This document shows, piece after piece, positions 1 through 8,609 of a stretch of 53,825 nt of DNA. The notes under the pieces were generated by a model. That model ran no database searches. It was not told where the DNA came from and saw only the letters and a list, made by a program, of their open reading frames with translations. Location: contig NZ_FRCT01000021.1 in the NCBI RefSeq assembly GCF_900143025.1, positions 1 through 53,825 of the forward strand, given 5' to 3'. Every line of letters starts with the position of its first letter. Within the stretch, counting starts at the first letter, position 1. The translations under genes were made by a program, and so were the position numbers. This DNA comes from Ruminococcus flavefaciens. GTDB lineage: Bacteria; Bacillota; Clostridia; Oscillospirales; Ruminococcaceae.

Positions 1-19
1 AAGGCTATATATGCAAATA

Positions 20-322
20 AAAAAGCTCCCTTAACCTCGATACCCATATAGCAGTTTTGTAGTATTTATTGAGAGAACCCCTTTTGAAAAAGGGGCTTCT
101 CTCAAACTCTCTCCCTAAAACTTTCAGTTTTATTTTTTCTCAGATAGGGCACACCCTGCATTACTTGCGGGGCTTTTTTATTTTCGGTGTGCCCTATCTG
201 AGAAAAAATCAGCTAAAAAAGTCTTTGGAAAGGGGTTCGGGGGAAAGCCTTTCTTCAGAAAGGTTTCCCCCGATAAATAGTATAAGCTTCTATATGAGTA
301 CTACGGTTATGGGAGCTTTTTC
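20..322. repeat. Palindromic MITE-like element
   Basis: The stretch is an imperfect inverted repeat over its whole length. The outer ends (about 20-68 and 322-275 read on the opposite strand) share AAAAAGCTCCC, TAACC, CATATAG and TATTTAT in the same order. Each arm then carries its own hairpin (76-107 on the left, 239-276 on the right). The innermost arms, 132-155 and 186-209, are perfect 24-bp complements. The 30-base centre holds a smaller GC stem followed by a T run, like an intrinsic terminator. There is no ORF that looks like a transposase, so movement would need one supplied in trans. The outer end abuts the stop codon of the neighbouring gene at 323, so the element probably also terminates its transcript. 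Confidence 0.8.
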
Positions 323-754
323 TTATTCAATGACTTTAGTTTCGGTAGTTTTCGACTTTTTGAGCGTAAACTCGGTATGTGTCGAGACCTTCTTACCTGG
401 GTCATTTTTATCCGCAGTTGTTGCGTGTATGGTGAGCTTTACATCGCTGAAGCTGTCGAGCACCATTGCCAGCCTGTAAACAGTCTCGCGCAGGATATCA
501 ACCTGATGAGCATGATAAATACGTCCAACGGTAGATTGCGGATTACACTCAAACAGTGCATACATAAGACTAAGCACCTGCTCACAGCATTTAGGCGTTT
601 CCATGACTCCGTTCACCATTTTGAACTTCATATCTATAGAACCGTCAGCCGCAACAAATTCAGCCATTTCGGAATTATCGGCATATCTGCTGAAAATATC
701 AATGAGGACCGCATTTGTGAATTTCAGCTCAGCATAATTTTCAAGCTCTGCCAT
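323..754 (-). CDS. Hypothetical protein downstream of metK
   Basis: A 143-residue soluble protein that I do not recognise. It has no signal peptide, membrane segment or clear motif; the C-terminal third is rich in lysine and threonine. The start is an ATG with an AGGAGT ribosome site that overlaps the metK stop codon, and only 11 bases separate the genes, so it is almost certainly cotranscribed with metK and under the same SAM-I riboswitch. That context hints at a role tied to SAM or methionine supply, but nothing in the protein itself supports a function. The gene ends two bases from the palindromic element. Confidence 0.75.
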   Translation of the reverse strand: MAELENYAELKFTNAVLIDIFSRYADNSEMAEFVAADGSIDMKFKMVNGVMETPKCCEQVLSLMYALFECNPQSTVGRIYHAHQVDILRETVYRLAMVLDSFSDVKLTIHATTADKNDPGKKVSTHTEFTLKKSKTTETKVIE

Positions 755-765
755 AATATCACTCC

Positions 766-1950
766 TTATGAGAGAGCAGCCTTGAGAGCGTCAACTCTGT
801 CTGTCTTTTCCCATGCTACGCCAAGGTCCTCACGACCCATATGACCGTAAGCCGCAAGCTGTCTGTACTGTGGCTTTCTGAGATCGAGCATCTTGATGAT
901 AGCTGTAGGACGAAGATCAAATACCTTTGAAACAGCAGCTGAAAGCTTCTCCTCGTCAACCTTGCCTGTACCGAATGTATCAACAAGTATGGAAATAGGC
1001 TGTGCAACACCGATAGCGTATGAAAGCTGGACCTCACACTTGTCAGCAAGACCTGCTGCAACGATGTTCTTAGCGATATATCTTGCAGCATAAGCAGCAC
1101 TTCTGTCAACCTTCGTCGGATCCTTACCGCTGAAAGCTCCGCCGCCGTGACGTGAATATCCGCCGTATGTATCAACGATTATCTTACGTCCTGTAAGACC
1201 GCTGTCACCCTGAGGACCGCCTACAACGAAACGACCTGTAGGATTGATGAAAAGCTTTGTATTCTTGTCCATGAGCTCAGCAGGGATAACTGCCTTGATA
1301 ACGTATTCCTCAATATCCTTGCGGAGCTGCTTGAGTGATACGTCAGCAGAATGCTGTGATGAAACAACAACTGCGTCAACTCTTACAGGCTTGCCGTTAT
1401 CGTACTCAACTGTTACCTGAGACTTACCGTCGGGACGGAGATAACGAAGAGTACCGTCCTTACGTACCTCTGTAAGTCTGAGTGAGAGCTTGTGTGCAAG
1501 AGATATAGGAAGCGGCATAAGCTCAGGAGTTTCGTTACAAGCGTAACCGAACATGATACCCTGATCTCCGGCACCGTTTGAAAGTCCGTCAGACTCGTTG
1601 TTTTCTTCTCTGTATTCAAAAGCTTCATTTACGCCCATAGCGATATCAGGCGACTGCTCGTCAATAGATGTAAGAACAGCGCAGGTATGACCATCGAAAC
1701 CGTATTTAGCTCTGTCATAACCGATATCAATGATGACCTGACGCGCGATCTTCGGAATATCAACATCAGCAGATGTAGTGATCTCGCCCATGCAAAGCAC
1801 CATACCTGTTGTAACACAAGTCTCGCAGGCAACACGACCTGTTTTATCCTGTTCAAGGATAGCATCGAGAACTGCGTCAGAGATCTGGTCACAGATCTTA
1901 TCCGGATGTCCTTCAGTTACGGATTCCGAAGTGAAAAAACATTTGCTCAT
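766..1950 (-). CDS. metK: S-adenosylmethionine synthetase
   Basis: Makes S-adenosylmethionine from methionine and ATP in the cytosol, supplying methyl groups. At 394 residues it has the usual length. The N-terminal [17 protein letters not shown] motif, the [12 protein letters not shown] loop and the [16 protein letters not shown] phosphate-binding segment are all intact. The chosen ATG lies six bases after a perfect AGGAGG at 1957-1962; an upstream in-frame start at 2001 would run through the riboswitch terminator and is rejected. Expression is set by a SAM-I riboswitch and a strong promoter directly upstream. First gene of a two-gene unit with the hypothetical gene ending at 323. Confidence 0.97.
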   Translation of the reverse strand: MSKCFFTSESVTEGHPDKICDQISDAVLDAILEQDKTGRVACETCVTTGMVLCMGEITTSADVDIPKIARQVIIDIGYDRAKYGFDGHTCAVLTSIDEQSPDIAMGVNEAFEYREENNESDGLSNGAGDQGIMFGYACNETPELMPLPISLAHKLSLRLTEVRKDGTLRYLRPDGKSQVTVEYDNGKPVRVDAVVVSSQHSADVSLKQLRKDIEEYVIKAVIPAELMDKNTKLFINPTGRFVVGGPQGDSGLTGRKIIVDTYGGYSRHGGGAFSGKDPTKVDRSAAYAARYIAKNIVAAGLADKCEVQLSYAIGVAQPISILVDTFGTGKVDEEKLSAAVSKVFDLRPTAIIKMLDLRKPQYRQLAAYGHMGREDLGVAWEKTDRVDALKAALS

Positions 1951-1964
1951 AAAAAACCTCCTGA

Positions 1965-1999
1965 AAAATAAAAAACTTCTCTTTCCGAAAAGAGAAGTC
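1965..1999 (-). terminator. Riboswitch expression-platform terminator
   Basis: On the minus strand a near-perfect stem (ACTTCTCTTTTC / GAAAGAGAAGT, 1975-1999) is followed by a T-rich run. It lies between the SAM-I aptamer and the metK ribosome site, where a SAM-bound aptamer would let it form and stop transcription. Confidence 0.85.
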
Positions 2000-2017
2000 A
2001 TAGTTCAATACTATGCC

Positions 2018-2119
2018 CTCATCTTTCGGATAAAACCGCAGGAATTAGCACCTTCGACTCATTACGTTCGGGTTGCTGCGACTTCACAGGTCCTGTTACC
2101 TCCGTCGCTCTTGATAAGG
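2018..2119 (-). promoter_or_regulatory. SAM-I (S-box) riboswitch
   Basis: Read on the minus strand, the leader contains the S-box hallmarks in order: CTTATCAAGAG opening helix P1, a GGAGG-like internal segment, GCAGCAACCC, GGTGCTAATTCC, and GATGAG closing P1 (CTTATC pairs with GATGAG). These are the conserved core of the SAM-I class. High SAM should favour the downstream terminator and lower metK expression. Confidence 0.95.
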
Positions 2120-2129
2120 TTACTGGTAT

Positions 2130-2158
2130 ATTATACACCATGATACGACATTTGTCAA
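2130..2158 (-). promoter_or_regulatory. Sigma-A promoter of metK
   Basis: On the minus strand TTGACA (2158-2153) and TATAAT (2135-2130) are both perfect and separated by 17 bases, placing the transcript start a few bases before the riboswitch. Confidence 0.9.
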
Positions 2159-2195
2159 TAGCTGTTACCCCCATATAACAAAAAACTATAACAAA

Positions 2196-2321
2196 ACAAA
2201 CGAGCTTCCGTATTAGGAAGCTCATCTGCCATGATATAGGGATTATTGGGGATTTAATAATTTAATGTTGGGGTAAACATTAAACTACCATGAAAATCAG
2301 CCTCGGGATTTCTCCCTCAGC
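2196..2321 (-). ncRNA. Candidate small RNA
   Basis: The intergenic stretch 2159-2620 has no ORF. Within it, on the minus strand, a TATAAT (2333-2328) precedes about 125 bases that end in an 8-bp hairpin (GAGCTTCC / GGAAGCTC, 2202-2223) and a T-rich run. Inside are further complementary segments, notably TTTAATGTT / AACATTAAA with a six-base loop and CTGAGGGA / TCCCGAG. No good -35 box sits at the best spacing (TTCACA is 20 bases away). It could equally be the processed 3' end of the histidine-kinase transcript. It matches no RNA family that I recognise. Confidence 0.3.
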
Positions 2322-2620
2322 AAATATATTATAACACAGGATTATGTATTTTCTGTGAAAAAAGCGAATGAGCAGCACACAATATATTCAACATTTCGGA
2401 CTGCTTTATGTCGATTTATAACAAATCAATGCATTTTCGCCATGTCGTAATATACCTTATGTAAAAATCAAGTAACGTATTATAGCCTGTAATCGGTTAT
2501 TTTTTGTTTAAAAAACCGCCTTAAAAGTTCAAAGGAACATAAAAATATCTGTAAGAACGGATACTGAGTTCACACCCTCAGGTACTTCCCTGCCGCTGCG
2601 GTTCAGCCAGACAGCTTTTA

Positions 2621-4063
2621 TCATTTTTCCTTCACATCGTTTATCTTGAACCAGAATGTTGAGCCTTTACCAATAGTACTGCGAACACCGTAATCGTAGT
2701 TATGCATCTTCAGCACAGCCTTTACGATCGAAAGTCCAAGACCTGTTCCCACTACCTCACGCTTGTGGTTCTCGGAACGATAATACTTATCAAAGATAAG
2801 CTTTATCTTGTCTTCTTCGATACCGTCACCTGTGTCCTCGACCTCCACAAGAACGCCGTCAGGCTGATTTATCTGCCTTACAAATACCTGCTTGTCCTTG
2901 CCCGTGTAGTTGATAGCATTGTTTATAAGATTATATATTACCTGCTCTATCTTTACAGAGTCGCAGCATACTGTTTTCTCCTCATCGGGAGCGAAATGTA
3001 TCTGATAGCCATTCTTCTCGGAAAGACCGCTGAAACGGTCGATTATCTCATTCAGCTTGCCTCTTATGCCGAATTCGGAAGGAGAAAGCTTCTGCTTGCC
3101 GCTTTCAAGCTTTGAAAGATCAAGCATATCATTTACAAGAAGGGCAAGGCGGTCTGTTTCGCTTATGATTATCTCAAGATGCTCATTTCTCTTTACAGGA
3201 TTATCGCCCGAAAGATCGCGTATCATCTCTGCATAGGCTTTAAGCATTGTAAGCGGAGTCCTCAGATCGTGAGAAACATTTGCAATAAGGTCTCTCTGCA
3301 TGGTATCGACCTTTGAAAGCTCTTTCTCCGCATATGTAAGTGTATCGGCAAGCTTTTTAGCTTCAAGATATCCTCTTCCGTCGAATTTCGTGTTGAAATC
3401 GCCCTTTGCGAGCTGTTCTGCCGATTTTGTTATCCTGTCTATAGGATCGGCTATCCTTTTTGAAAGATACAGCGATATAACAAAGGCAAAGAGTATGAGC
3501 ACAGCTGTTATCAGCATGAGCTGGCTCTTGATAATGCTTACGGCAGCACCCACAGGAGCAAGCACAGCATTTATAAGGAGATAGCCGTCACACTCCTCCT
3601 CATTTCCCAGCATACAGCCATAAAGCAGCATATCATATCCACTTCGCGGATTTTTAACTCTCAGTTTCAAAACGTGTTTTTCCGATTCATCAATTTTTAT
3701 CTTATAATCATACAAGCTGCTGAATCTGTCATGGATAATGCAATCGCCGATAACGTGTCTTTTCATATCGGGTCTGCCGTATCTGTCGAGAGTTTCAACG
3801 CAGAAGTCGTTATCCACCGACATGGTGTTTATCTTCTTATAGAATTCCTCTTCATCACCGCGGTTATATGCATCAGCTATAGCCTGCATACTTTTTGAAG
3901 CCGCACTTATCCTCATACGCTCGTAGAAATGCTCCAGCAGGAATATCTGGAACACCCACAGCAGAGCGAATACTATTATAGTAAACAGGACAAAATAAAG
4001 CCACACCTTAAATTTAAGAGGTATGCGCGAGCCTGCGTGCTTAAAAAACTTAATCTGCTTCAA
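2621..4063 (-). CDS. Membrane sensor histidine kinase
   Basis: A 480-residue two-component sensor. Membrane segments at about 17-38 and 170-196 flank an extracellular sensing region of roughly 130 residues; a HAMP linker follows, then a HisKA domain with H265 in NVSHDLRTPLTML, and an HATPase domain with NLINNAINYTG, DTGDGIEED and GTGLGLSIVKA. It should autophosphorylate and pass the phosphate to the regulator encoded just upstream. The start appears to be TTG at 4063, overlapping the regulator gene by 14 bases, so translation is probably coupled. The order resembles VicK/PhoR-type kinases, but it has no PAS domain and the signal cannot be read from sequence. Confidence 0.9.
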   Translation of the reverse strand: MKQIKFFKHAGSRIPLKFKVWLYFVLFTIIVFALLWVFQIFLLEHFYERMRISAASKSMQAIADAYNRGDEEEFYKKINTMSVDNDFCVETLDRYGRPDMKRHVIGDCIIHDRFSSLYDYKIKIDESEKHVLKLRVKNPRSGYDMLLYGCMLGNEEECDGYLLINAVLAPVGAAVSIIKSQLMLITAVLILFAFVISLYLSKRIADPIDRITKSAEQLAKGDFNTKFDGRGYLEAKKLADTLTYAEKELSKVDTMQRDLIANVSHDLRTPLTMLKAYAEMIRDLSGDNPVKRNEHLEIIISETDRLALLVNDMLDLSKLESGKQKLSPSEFGIRGKLNEIIDRFSGLSEKNGYQIHFAPDEEKTVCCDSVKIEQVIYNLINNAINYTGKDKQVFVRQINQPDGVLVEVEDTGDGIEEDKIKLIFDKYYRSENHKREVVGTGLGLSIVKAVLKMHNYDYGVRSTIGKGSTFWFKINDVKEK

Positions 4064-4727
4064 ACTTGTATCCCATTCCTCTCAGTGTAACTATGAATTT
4101 GCGATACTCACCAAGACTGTTTCTGAGCATTTTTATATGAGTATCAACTGTTCTGTCATCACCAAAGAAGTCATAGCCCCACACTTCTTCAAGGAGCTTG
4201 TCTCGTGAAAGAGCGATATTCTTGTTTTTAACAAGGTAAAACAGCAGATCATACTCCTTAGGAGTCATAGAAGCCTTTTCACCGTTTACGTATACCTCTC
4301 TGCCCGCTATATCCACTTCAAGACCTTCAAAGGCGAACTTATCGGGAGTAACTGCTTCCTCCTGACGTGTATTGCGCTTCAATACCACCTTAACTCTCGC
4401 CATGAGCTCCTTAGGTGAAAACGGCTTTACTACGTAATCGTCAACGCCTATCTCAAAGCCGAAGAGCTTATCGTACTCCTCGCCTCTTGCAGAAAGCATT
4501 ATAACAGGGATATTCTTTGTCTTGTGTATCTCCTTACAGGCAGAATAGCCGTCAAGACGGGGCATCATAACGTCCATTATGATAAGATCATAGTCATTGT
4601 CATGGCAGAGGTTCACAGCCTCCATGCCGTTTTCAGCTTCTGTTACATCATAGCCTTCAAACTCCGCGTACTCACGCACGACCTTTCTTATATTCATTTC
4701 ATCGTCAACAATAAGGATATGTGCCAT
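4050..4727 (-). CDS. OmpR/PhoB-family response regulator
   Basis: A 225-residue transcription factor. The receiver domain (1-115) has the acidic pair DD at 8-9, the phospho-acceptor D52 in IIMDVMMP, and the conserved lysine in VVKPFSPKEL. A winged helix DNA-binding domain fills 130-222, with RTVDTHIKMLR and the terminal VTLRGMGYKFE typical of the family. The ATG follows CGGAGG. Cotranscribed with the overlapping histidine kinase. Upstream on this strand are two TATAAT hexamers (4812-4807 and 4804-4799) without convincing -35 boxes. Targets are unknown. Confidence 0.93.
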   Translation of the reverse strand: MAHILIVDDEMNIRKVVREYAEFEGYDVTEAENGMEAVNLCHDNDYDLIIMDVMMPRLDGYSACKEIHKTKNIPVIMLSARGEEYDKLFGFEIGVDDYVVKPFSPKELMARVKVVLKRNTRQEEAVTPDKFAFEGLEVDIAGREVYVNGEKASMTPKEYDLLFYLVKNKNIALSRDKLLEEVWGYDFFGDDRTVDTHIKMLRNSLGEYRKFIVTLRGMGYKFEAD

Positions 4728-4897
4728 ATTTTACCTCCGTTTAAACAGGATTTCTTGTCCTTCTTAATAAAGCACAGACTCTGCCATACTTTATTTATAT
4801 TATAGCATTATATCAGATAAAAGTGTATATTCAGTGAAATTTTCTTGTACATTTCCGTCAATTTTATCAAAAATAGTAGACCAGTTTAAATTTTTGA

Positions 4898-4926
4898 TTG
4901 ACTTTTTCAGTAATTTTTGCTATAAT
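4898..4926 (+). promoter_or_regulatory. Promoter of the GGDEF/EAL gene
   Basis: TTGACT, 17 bases, TATAAT. It faces away from the two-component operon and lies 38 bases before the start codon at 4964. Confidence 0.8.
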
Positions 4927-4963
4927 GTATTTGGATATTTGTGTATGAAGGGAGGCGGTATCT

Positions 4964-7225
4964 ATGAGAAGAACTTTCAATCCGCTGGCAGCATCGGTAA
5001 TAATAGTTGCAGCAAGTGCTCTTGTTATAGGATACTGCATTTTTAACCCTGAATATGCGAAGGATACGCTCATAATCTACGTCTGCACAATGGTCTGCGC
5101 TACGCTTATTCTCGCAATATCAGGCTGGATATATAAAAACAAGAAAACTTCAATAGACGAAAAGGAGATAACCAAGGTCATCGAAAATCTCAATACAGAA
5201 ATGATAATCTGGTCGGACAACTTCTCCTACGTCTATATAAATAAAAAGCTCCGTGACCTTCTGGGCATAAGCTCGGAAAAATCCGACAAGAAAGAAGCAG
5301 TATGGACTGCTTTCGGAATAAACACACCCGATGCAAGCGCTCTCGGAAAGATAGCAGGAAGCTATTCCTACGAATCCAGCTTCAGAAATCCCCAGGGCAA
5401 CCTTGTCTCTATCGCATGGAGCACCTCTCCCGTAAAGAAATTCAAGAAACAGTGGGTACACCTCAGTACAGGCTTCAACCTTACCGAGCTGAAAAAGATG
5501 CGTGTAAACCTCGCAAGTGCCAACGACTTCTTCAATTCCTCAATGGAGCTTGCCGAGATCGGTCTTATAATGAGTACCGACAGGAAGATATACCGCGCAT
5601 CGCCTGAGCTTGTACGTATGCTTGGTCTGCGCAACAGCACCATAAATGTAAACGAATTCCGCGCACTCGTCCACCCCAACGACAGGATACAGTTCGACGG
5701 TGCTATCCGCAACAGGGATATGTCGGAAATAAAAAATATCGAGATACGTCTGAGAAGTGCCGACGGTTCTTACCGCTGGTACTCATACCGCTTCAAGTCT
5801 ATCCCCGGCACAGGCAATACCCTGCCTCTGTTCGGAGGAGCTGTCATCGACGTAACTCAGGAACACGAAAAGGATATGCTCATCGAACGTCTTGCGTACA
5901 TTGATGAAGTAACTGAGATCGCCAACCGAAACAGACTTGTGAGCATGGGACAGGAAATATACGACTCATGTAAGATACTGAACTACTCCTTCTGGATGAT
6001 AGTACTTGATATCGACAGATTTCACATCATCAACGATACTATCGGTTATTCAAACGGAAATTATGTACTGAAAAATTTCGCGCATATACTTTATAAATTC
6101 GTTACTCCCGGCGGTCTTGCAGCCCGAATAAGCGGCGATAACTTCGCTCTCCTGCTGAGAGACTACGGCGACGACGAAATGCCAACACGTACAGTCAAAT
6201 CCATACAGGAGGAATTTGCAAAGCTTGCCGTTGACGAGCTTGCTTCCATAAGCCTTACCTGCTCGGCAGGCTATTCAAAGATGCCAGAGGACGGCAGTTC
6301 CTTCCTCGATGTTATGGAACACGCCGAGTTCGCCCTCAAGTCCAACGACGGAACTCAGGGCAGCATATGCGGCTATGAGCCAAGTATGCATGATTCCATC
6401 ATCGGCAACACCGAGCTTGAAAAATCTCTTGCTCTTGCTATCGACAACAACGAGCTCCAGCTTTTCTATCAGCCTAAGATCGACCTTTCATCAGGCAGGA
6501 TCATGGGCGTTGAAGCTCTTATACGCTGGATAAAGCCCGACGGTACGATAATCACTCCCGATTCCTTCGTACCGATTGCAGAAAGCTCTCACCTTATAAG
6601 CAAGATAAGCGAATTCGTACTTAACGAGGGCTGCCGCCAGAACAAGCTGTGGCAGAAAATGGGCTATCCAAACATCGTTATGTCAATAAACTTCGCTTCC
6701 TCGGACTTCTATCAGACCGATCTCCGCGAAAAGGTATTTGAAGCCCTTGCACGATCGGGACTTGATCCTCAGTGGCTTGAAGTCGAGCTTACCGAGACCC
6801 TCGCCCTCAGCGATATAGACTTCGCCGTGAACCAGATGAACAAGCTGCGCGATCTTGGCGTAAAACTGGCAATGGACGACTTCGGAACAGGCTACTCTTC
6901 ACTGAGCTATCTACAGATACTCCCAATCACCCTTCTGAAGCTTGACCGCTCGTTCATAACCGATATCGAGCATGATAATATCGCATACGAGATAGTTTCC
7001 GCGGTAATACGTATCGCAAAATCAAAGAAAATAGAAACTATCGCAGAGGGCATCGAGGACACCGTACAGGAGTCTATCCTCAGAATGGCAGGCTGTGACT
7101 ACGCACAGGGCTATCTCTACGGCAAACCCATGCCGCCTGAGAAGATACAGGAATTCTTTGAAACAAACGAAAAGAAATGCCGCGAATTCAACGAAAAACG
7201 CAGCCACGGCGGCAAGAAGAAATAA
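4964..7225 (+). CDS. Membrane PAS-GGDEF-EAL protein, likely c-di-GMP phosphodiesterase
   Basis: A 753-residue cyclic-di-GMP turnover protein. Two N-terminal membrane segments (about 10-28 and 35-57) leave almost no external loop. PAS-like regions follow at about 75-165 and 195-300, then GGDEF (310-470) and EAL (480-740). The GGDEF signature is SGDNF at 390-394, so cyclase activity is doubtful. The EAL domain keeps EAL at 517-519, the NFASSDF asparagine, ELTETLAL, DDFGTGYSS, KLDRSF and AEGIED, so it should hydrolyse c-di-GMP. GGAGG precedes the ATG. The domain may still bind GTP as an allosteric sensor, as known for some degenerate GGDEF partners. Confidence 0.92.
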   Translation: MRRTFNPLAASVIIVAASALVIGYCIFNPEYAKDTLIIYVCTMVCATLILAISGWIYKNKKTSIDEKEITKVIENLNTEMIIWSDNFSYVYINKKLRDLLGISSEKSDKKEAVWTAFGINTPDASALGKIAGSYSYESSFRNPQGNLVSIAWSTSPVKKFKKQWVHLSTGFNLTELKKMRVNLASANDFFNSSMELAEIGLIMSTDRKIYRASPELVRMLGLRNSTINVNEFRALVHPNDRIQFDGAIRNRDMSEIKNIEIRLRSADGSYRWYSYRFKSIPGTGNTLPLFGGAVIDVTQEHEKDMLIERLAYIDEVTEIANRNRLVSMGQEIYDSCKILNYSFWMIVLDIDRFHIINDTIGYSNGNYVLKNFAHILYKFVTPGGLAARISGDNFALLLRDYGDDEMPTRTVKSIQEEFAKLAVDELASISLTCSAGYSKMPEDGSSFLDVMEHAEFALKSNDGTQGSICGYEPSMHDSIIGNTELEKSLALAIDNNELQLFYQPKIDLSSGRIMGVEALIRWIKPDGTIITPDSFVPIAESSHLISKISEFVLNEGCRQNKLWQKMGYPNIVMSINFASSDFYQTDLREKVFEALARSGLDPQWLEVELTETLALSDIDFAVNQMNKLRDLGVKLAMDDFGTGYSSLSYLQILPITLLKLDRSFITDIEHDNIAYEIVSAVIRIAKSKKIETIAEGIEDTVQESILRMAGCDYAQGYLYGKPMPPEKIQEFFETNEKKCREFNEKRSHGGKKK

Positions 7226-7287
7226 CAGCTTTAAGGGGATACAGAAGGCTGTATCAAACAAACTACAACAAACGGAGGTCTTAAATT

Positions 7288-8370
7288 ATGAAAAGACGAA
7301 TAGGTATTCTGACAAGCGGGGGCGACTGTCCGGGTCTTAACGCAACTATCCGCGGAGTAGCAAAGGCTTGCTACGAGAGATTTGGCGAAGATAATGTTGA
7401 GATCATAGGCATATCCAACGGATACTACGGACTTATCAACAACCTGTGCAAGGAGATGTCACCTTCCTCATTCTCAGGCATACTTACACAGGGCGGAACT
7501 ATATTCGGTACAAAGCGTCAGCCCTTCAAGATGATGCAGGTCATCGGTGAGGACAACGTTGACAAGGTTAAAAATATGAAGGAGACATACAAGAAGCAGA
7601 AGCTTGACTGTCTCCTCACTCTCGGCGGAAACGGCACTCACAAGACCTCCAAGCTGCTTTCCGATGAGGGATTGAACATTATCGGACTCCCAAAGACTAT
7701 CGACAACGATATCTACGGCACTGATGTCACCTTCGGTTTTCATACCGCAGTAGATATCGCCACAGATGTTCTTGACAGACTTCATACAACAGCCGCAAGC
7801 CATTCCCGCGTACTCCTCTGCGAGATAATGGGAAATAAAGCAGGCTGGCTCACCCTCAATGCAGGTATCGCAGGCGGTGCAGATGTTATCATTATTCCTG
7901 AGATACCTTATGATATCGACAAGATATGCGACGCAGTAATGGCAAGAAGTGCTTCAGGCAAGACCTTCTCCATAGTTGCTGTTGCTGAGGGAGCTTTCGA
8001 TGTGAACGAAGCCAAGATGAAAAAGAAGGAACGTGCAAAGAAGCGTGCAGAGGCAGGCATACTTACCGCTACAAGCCGTATTGCCGCACAGATACAATCA
8101 AACACAGGACTCGAAGCAAGAGTATGCGTACCTGGACATATGCTCAGAGGCGGTGCTCCAAGCGCATACGACAGAGTACTTTCCACACAGTTCGGCGTTC
8201 ATGCTGCATACCTCATAGCCAAGGAACGCTACGGCAGAACCGTTGCCAAGATAGGAAATAAAATAACTTCAAATAAACTGGAAGATATCGCAGGCAAGAC
8301 AAAATTCGTCGATACAGACAATCATCTTGTCATCGCAGCCCGTGATATCGGTGTATCCTTCGGCGACTGA
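7288..8370 (+). CDS. pfkA: 6-phosphofructokinase
   Basis: Phosphorylates fructose 6-phosphate, the committing step of glycolysis. The protein (360 residues) opens with GILTSGGDCPGLNATIRG and contains LGGNGTHKT, the sugar-phosphate motif PKTIDNDI and GFHTAVDIATD, and GHMLRGGAPSAYDR. A glycine follows GGN where PPi-dependent enzymes have aspartate, which favours ATP; the PKTIDND lysine is instead common in PPi-using and group III enzymes, so the phosphate donor is uncertain. ACGGAGG precedes the ATG. It lies 62 bases after the GGDEF/EAL gene and may share its transcript. Confidence 0.93.
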   Translation: MKRRIGILTSGGDCPGLNATIRGVAKACYERFGEDNVEIIGISNGYYGLINNLCKEMSPSSFSGILTQGGTIFGTKRQPFKMMQVIGEDNVDKVKNMKETYKKQKLDCLLTLGGNGTHKTSKLLSDEGLNIIGLPKTIDNDIYGTDVTFGFHTAVDIATDVLDRLHTTAASHSRVLLCEIMGNKAGWLTLNAGIAGGADVIIIPEIPYDIDKICDAVMARSASGKTFSIVAVAEGAFDVNEAKMKKKERAKKRAEAGILTATSRIAAQIQSNTGLEARVCVPGHMLRGGAPSAYDRVLSTQFGVHAAYLIAKERYGRTVAKIGNKITSNKLEDIAGKTKFVDTDNHLVIAARDIGVSFGD

Positions 8371-8377
8371 TCCTATA

Positions 8378-8403
8378 GGGCAGACTTGATGTCTGCCCTT
8401 TTT
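8378..8403 (+). terminator. Terminator after pfkA
   Basis: GGGCAGAC and GTCTGCCC form an 8-bp perfect stem around a five-base loop, followed by five T. The next 170 bases to the promoter at 8551 hold no visible gene. Confidence 0.9.
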
Positions 8404-8550
8404 ATGCGGACTTTCGTCCAAACGGAGCACAAAAATCCGTACACGGCTATAAAAAACATTACATAATGGTAATTTCAGCTAAAAATGTATGCTGCATCAC
8501 ATATTTAACTGATTAAATGGGATAAATATAGCAAAAAATGAAAAAACCTA

Positions 8551-8579
8551 TTCCCAAAATCAGCAATATGTGGTATAAT
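8551..8579 (+). promoter_or_regulatory. Promoter of the phosphohexomutase gene
   Basis: TTCCCA and a perfect TATAAT with 17-base spacing, 31 bases before the start codon. An in-frame ATG at 8538 lies upstream of this promoter and is therefore not used. Confidence 0.65.
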
Positions 8580-8609
8580 AATTATATATCTGTTCAGGAG
8601 GTATTAGAA

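Noticed and set aside
69..479. 136-codon plus-strand frame at the left edge
   Set aside because: It runs through the palindromic element and antisense to the hypothetical gene, and lacks a ribosome site.
2505..2620. Signal recognition particle RNA or another housekeeping RNA after the histidine kinase
   Set aside because: The SRP hallmark GGAAGCAG-type loop is absent, and the visible hairpin (CTGAG / CTCAG) is small.
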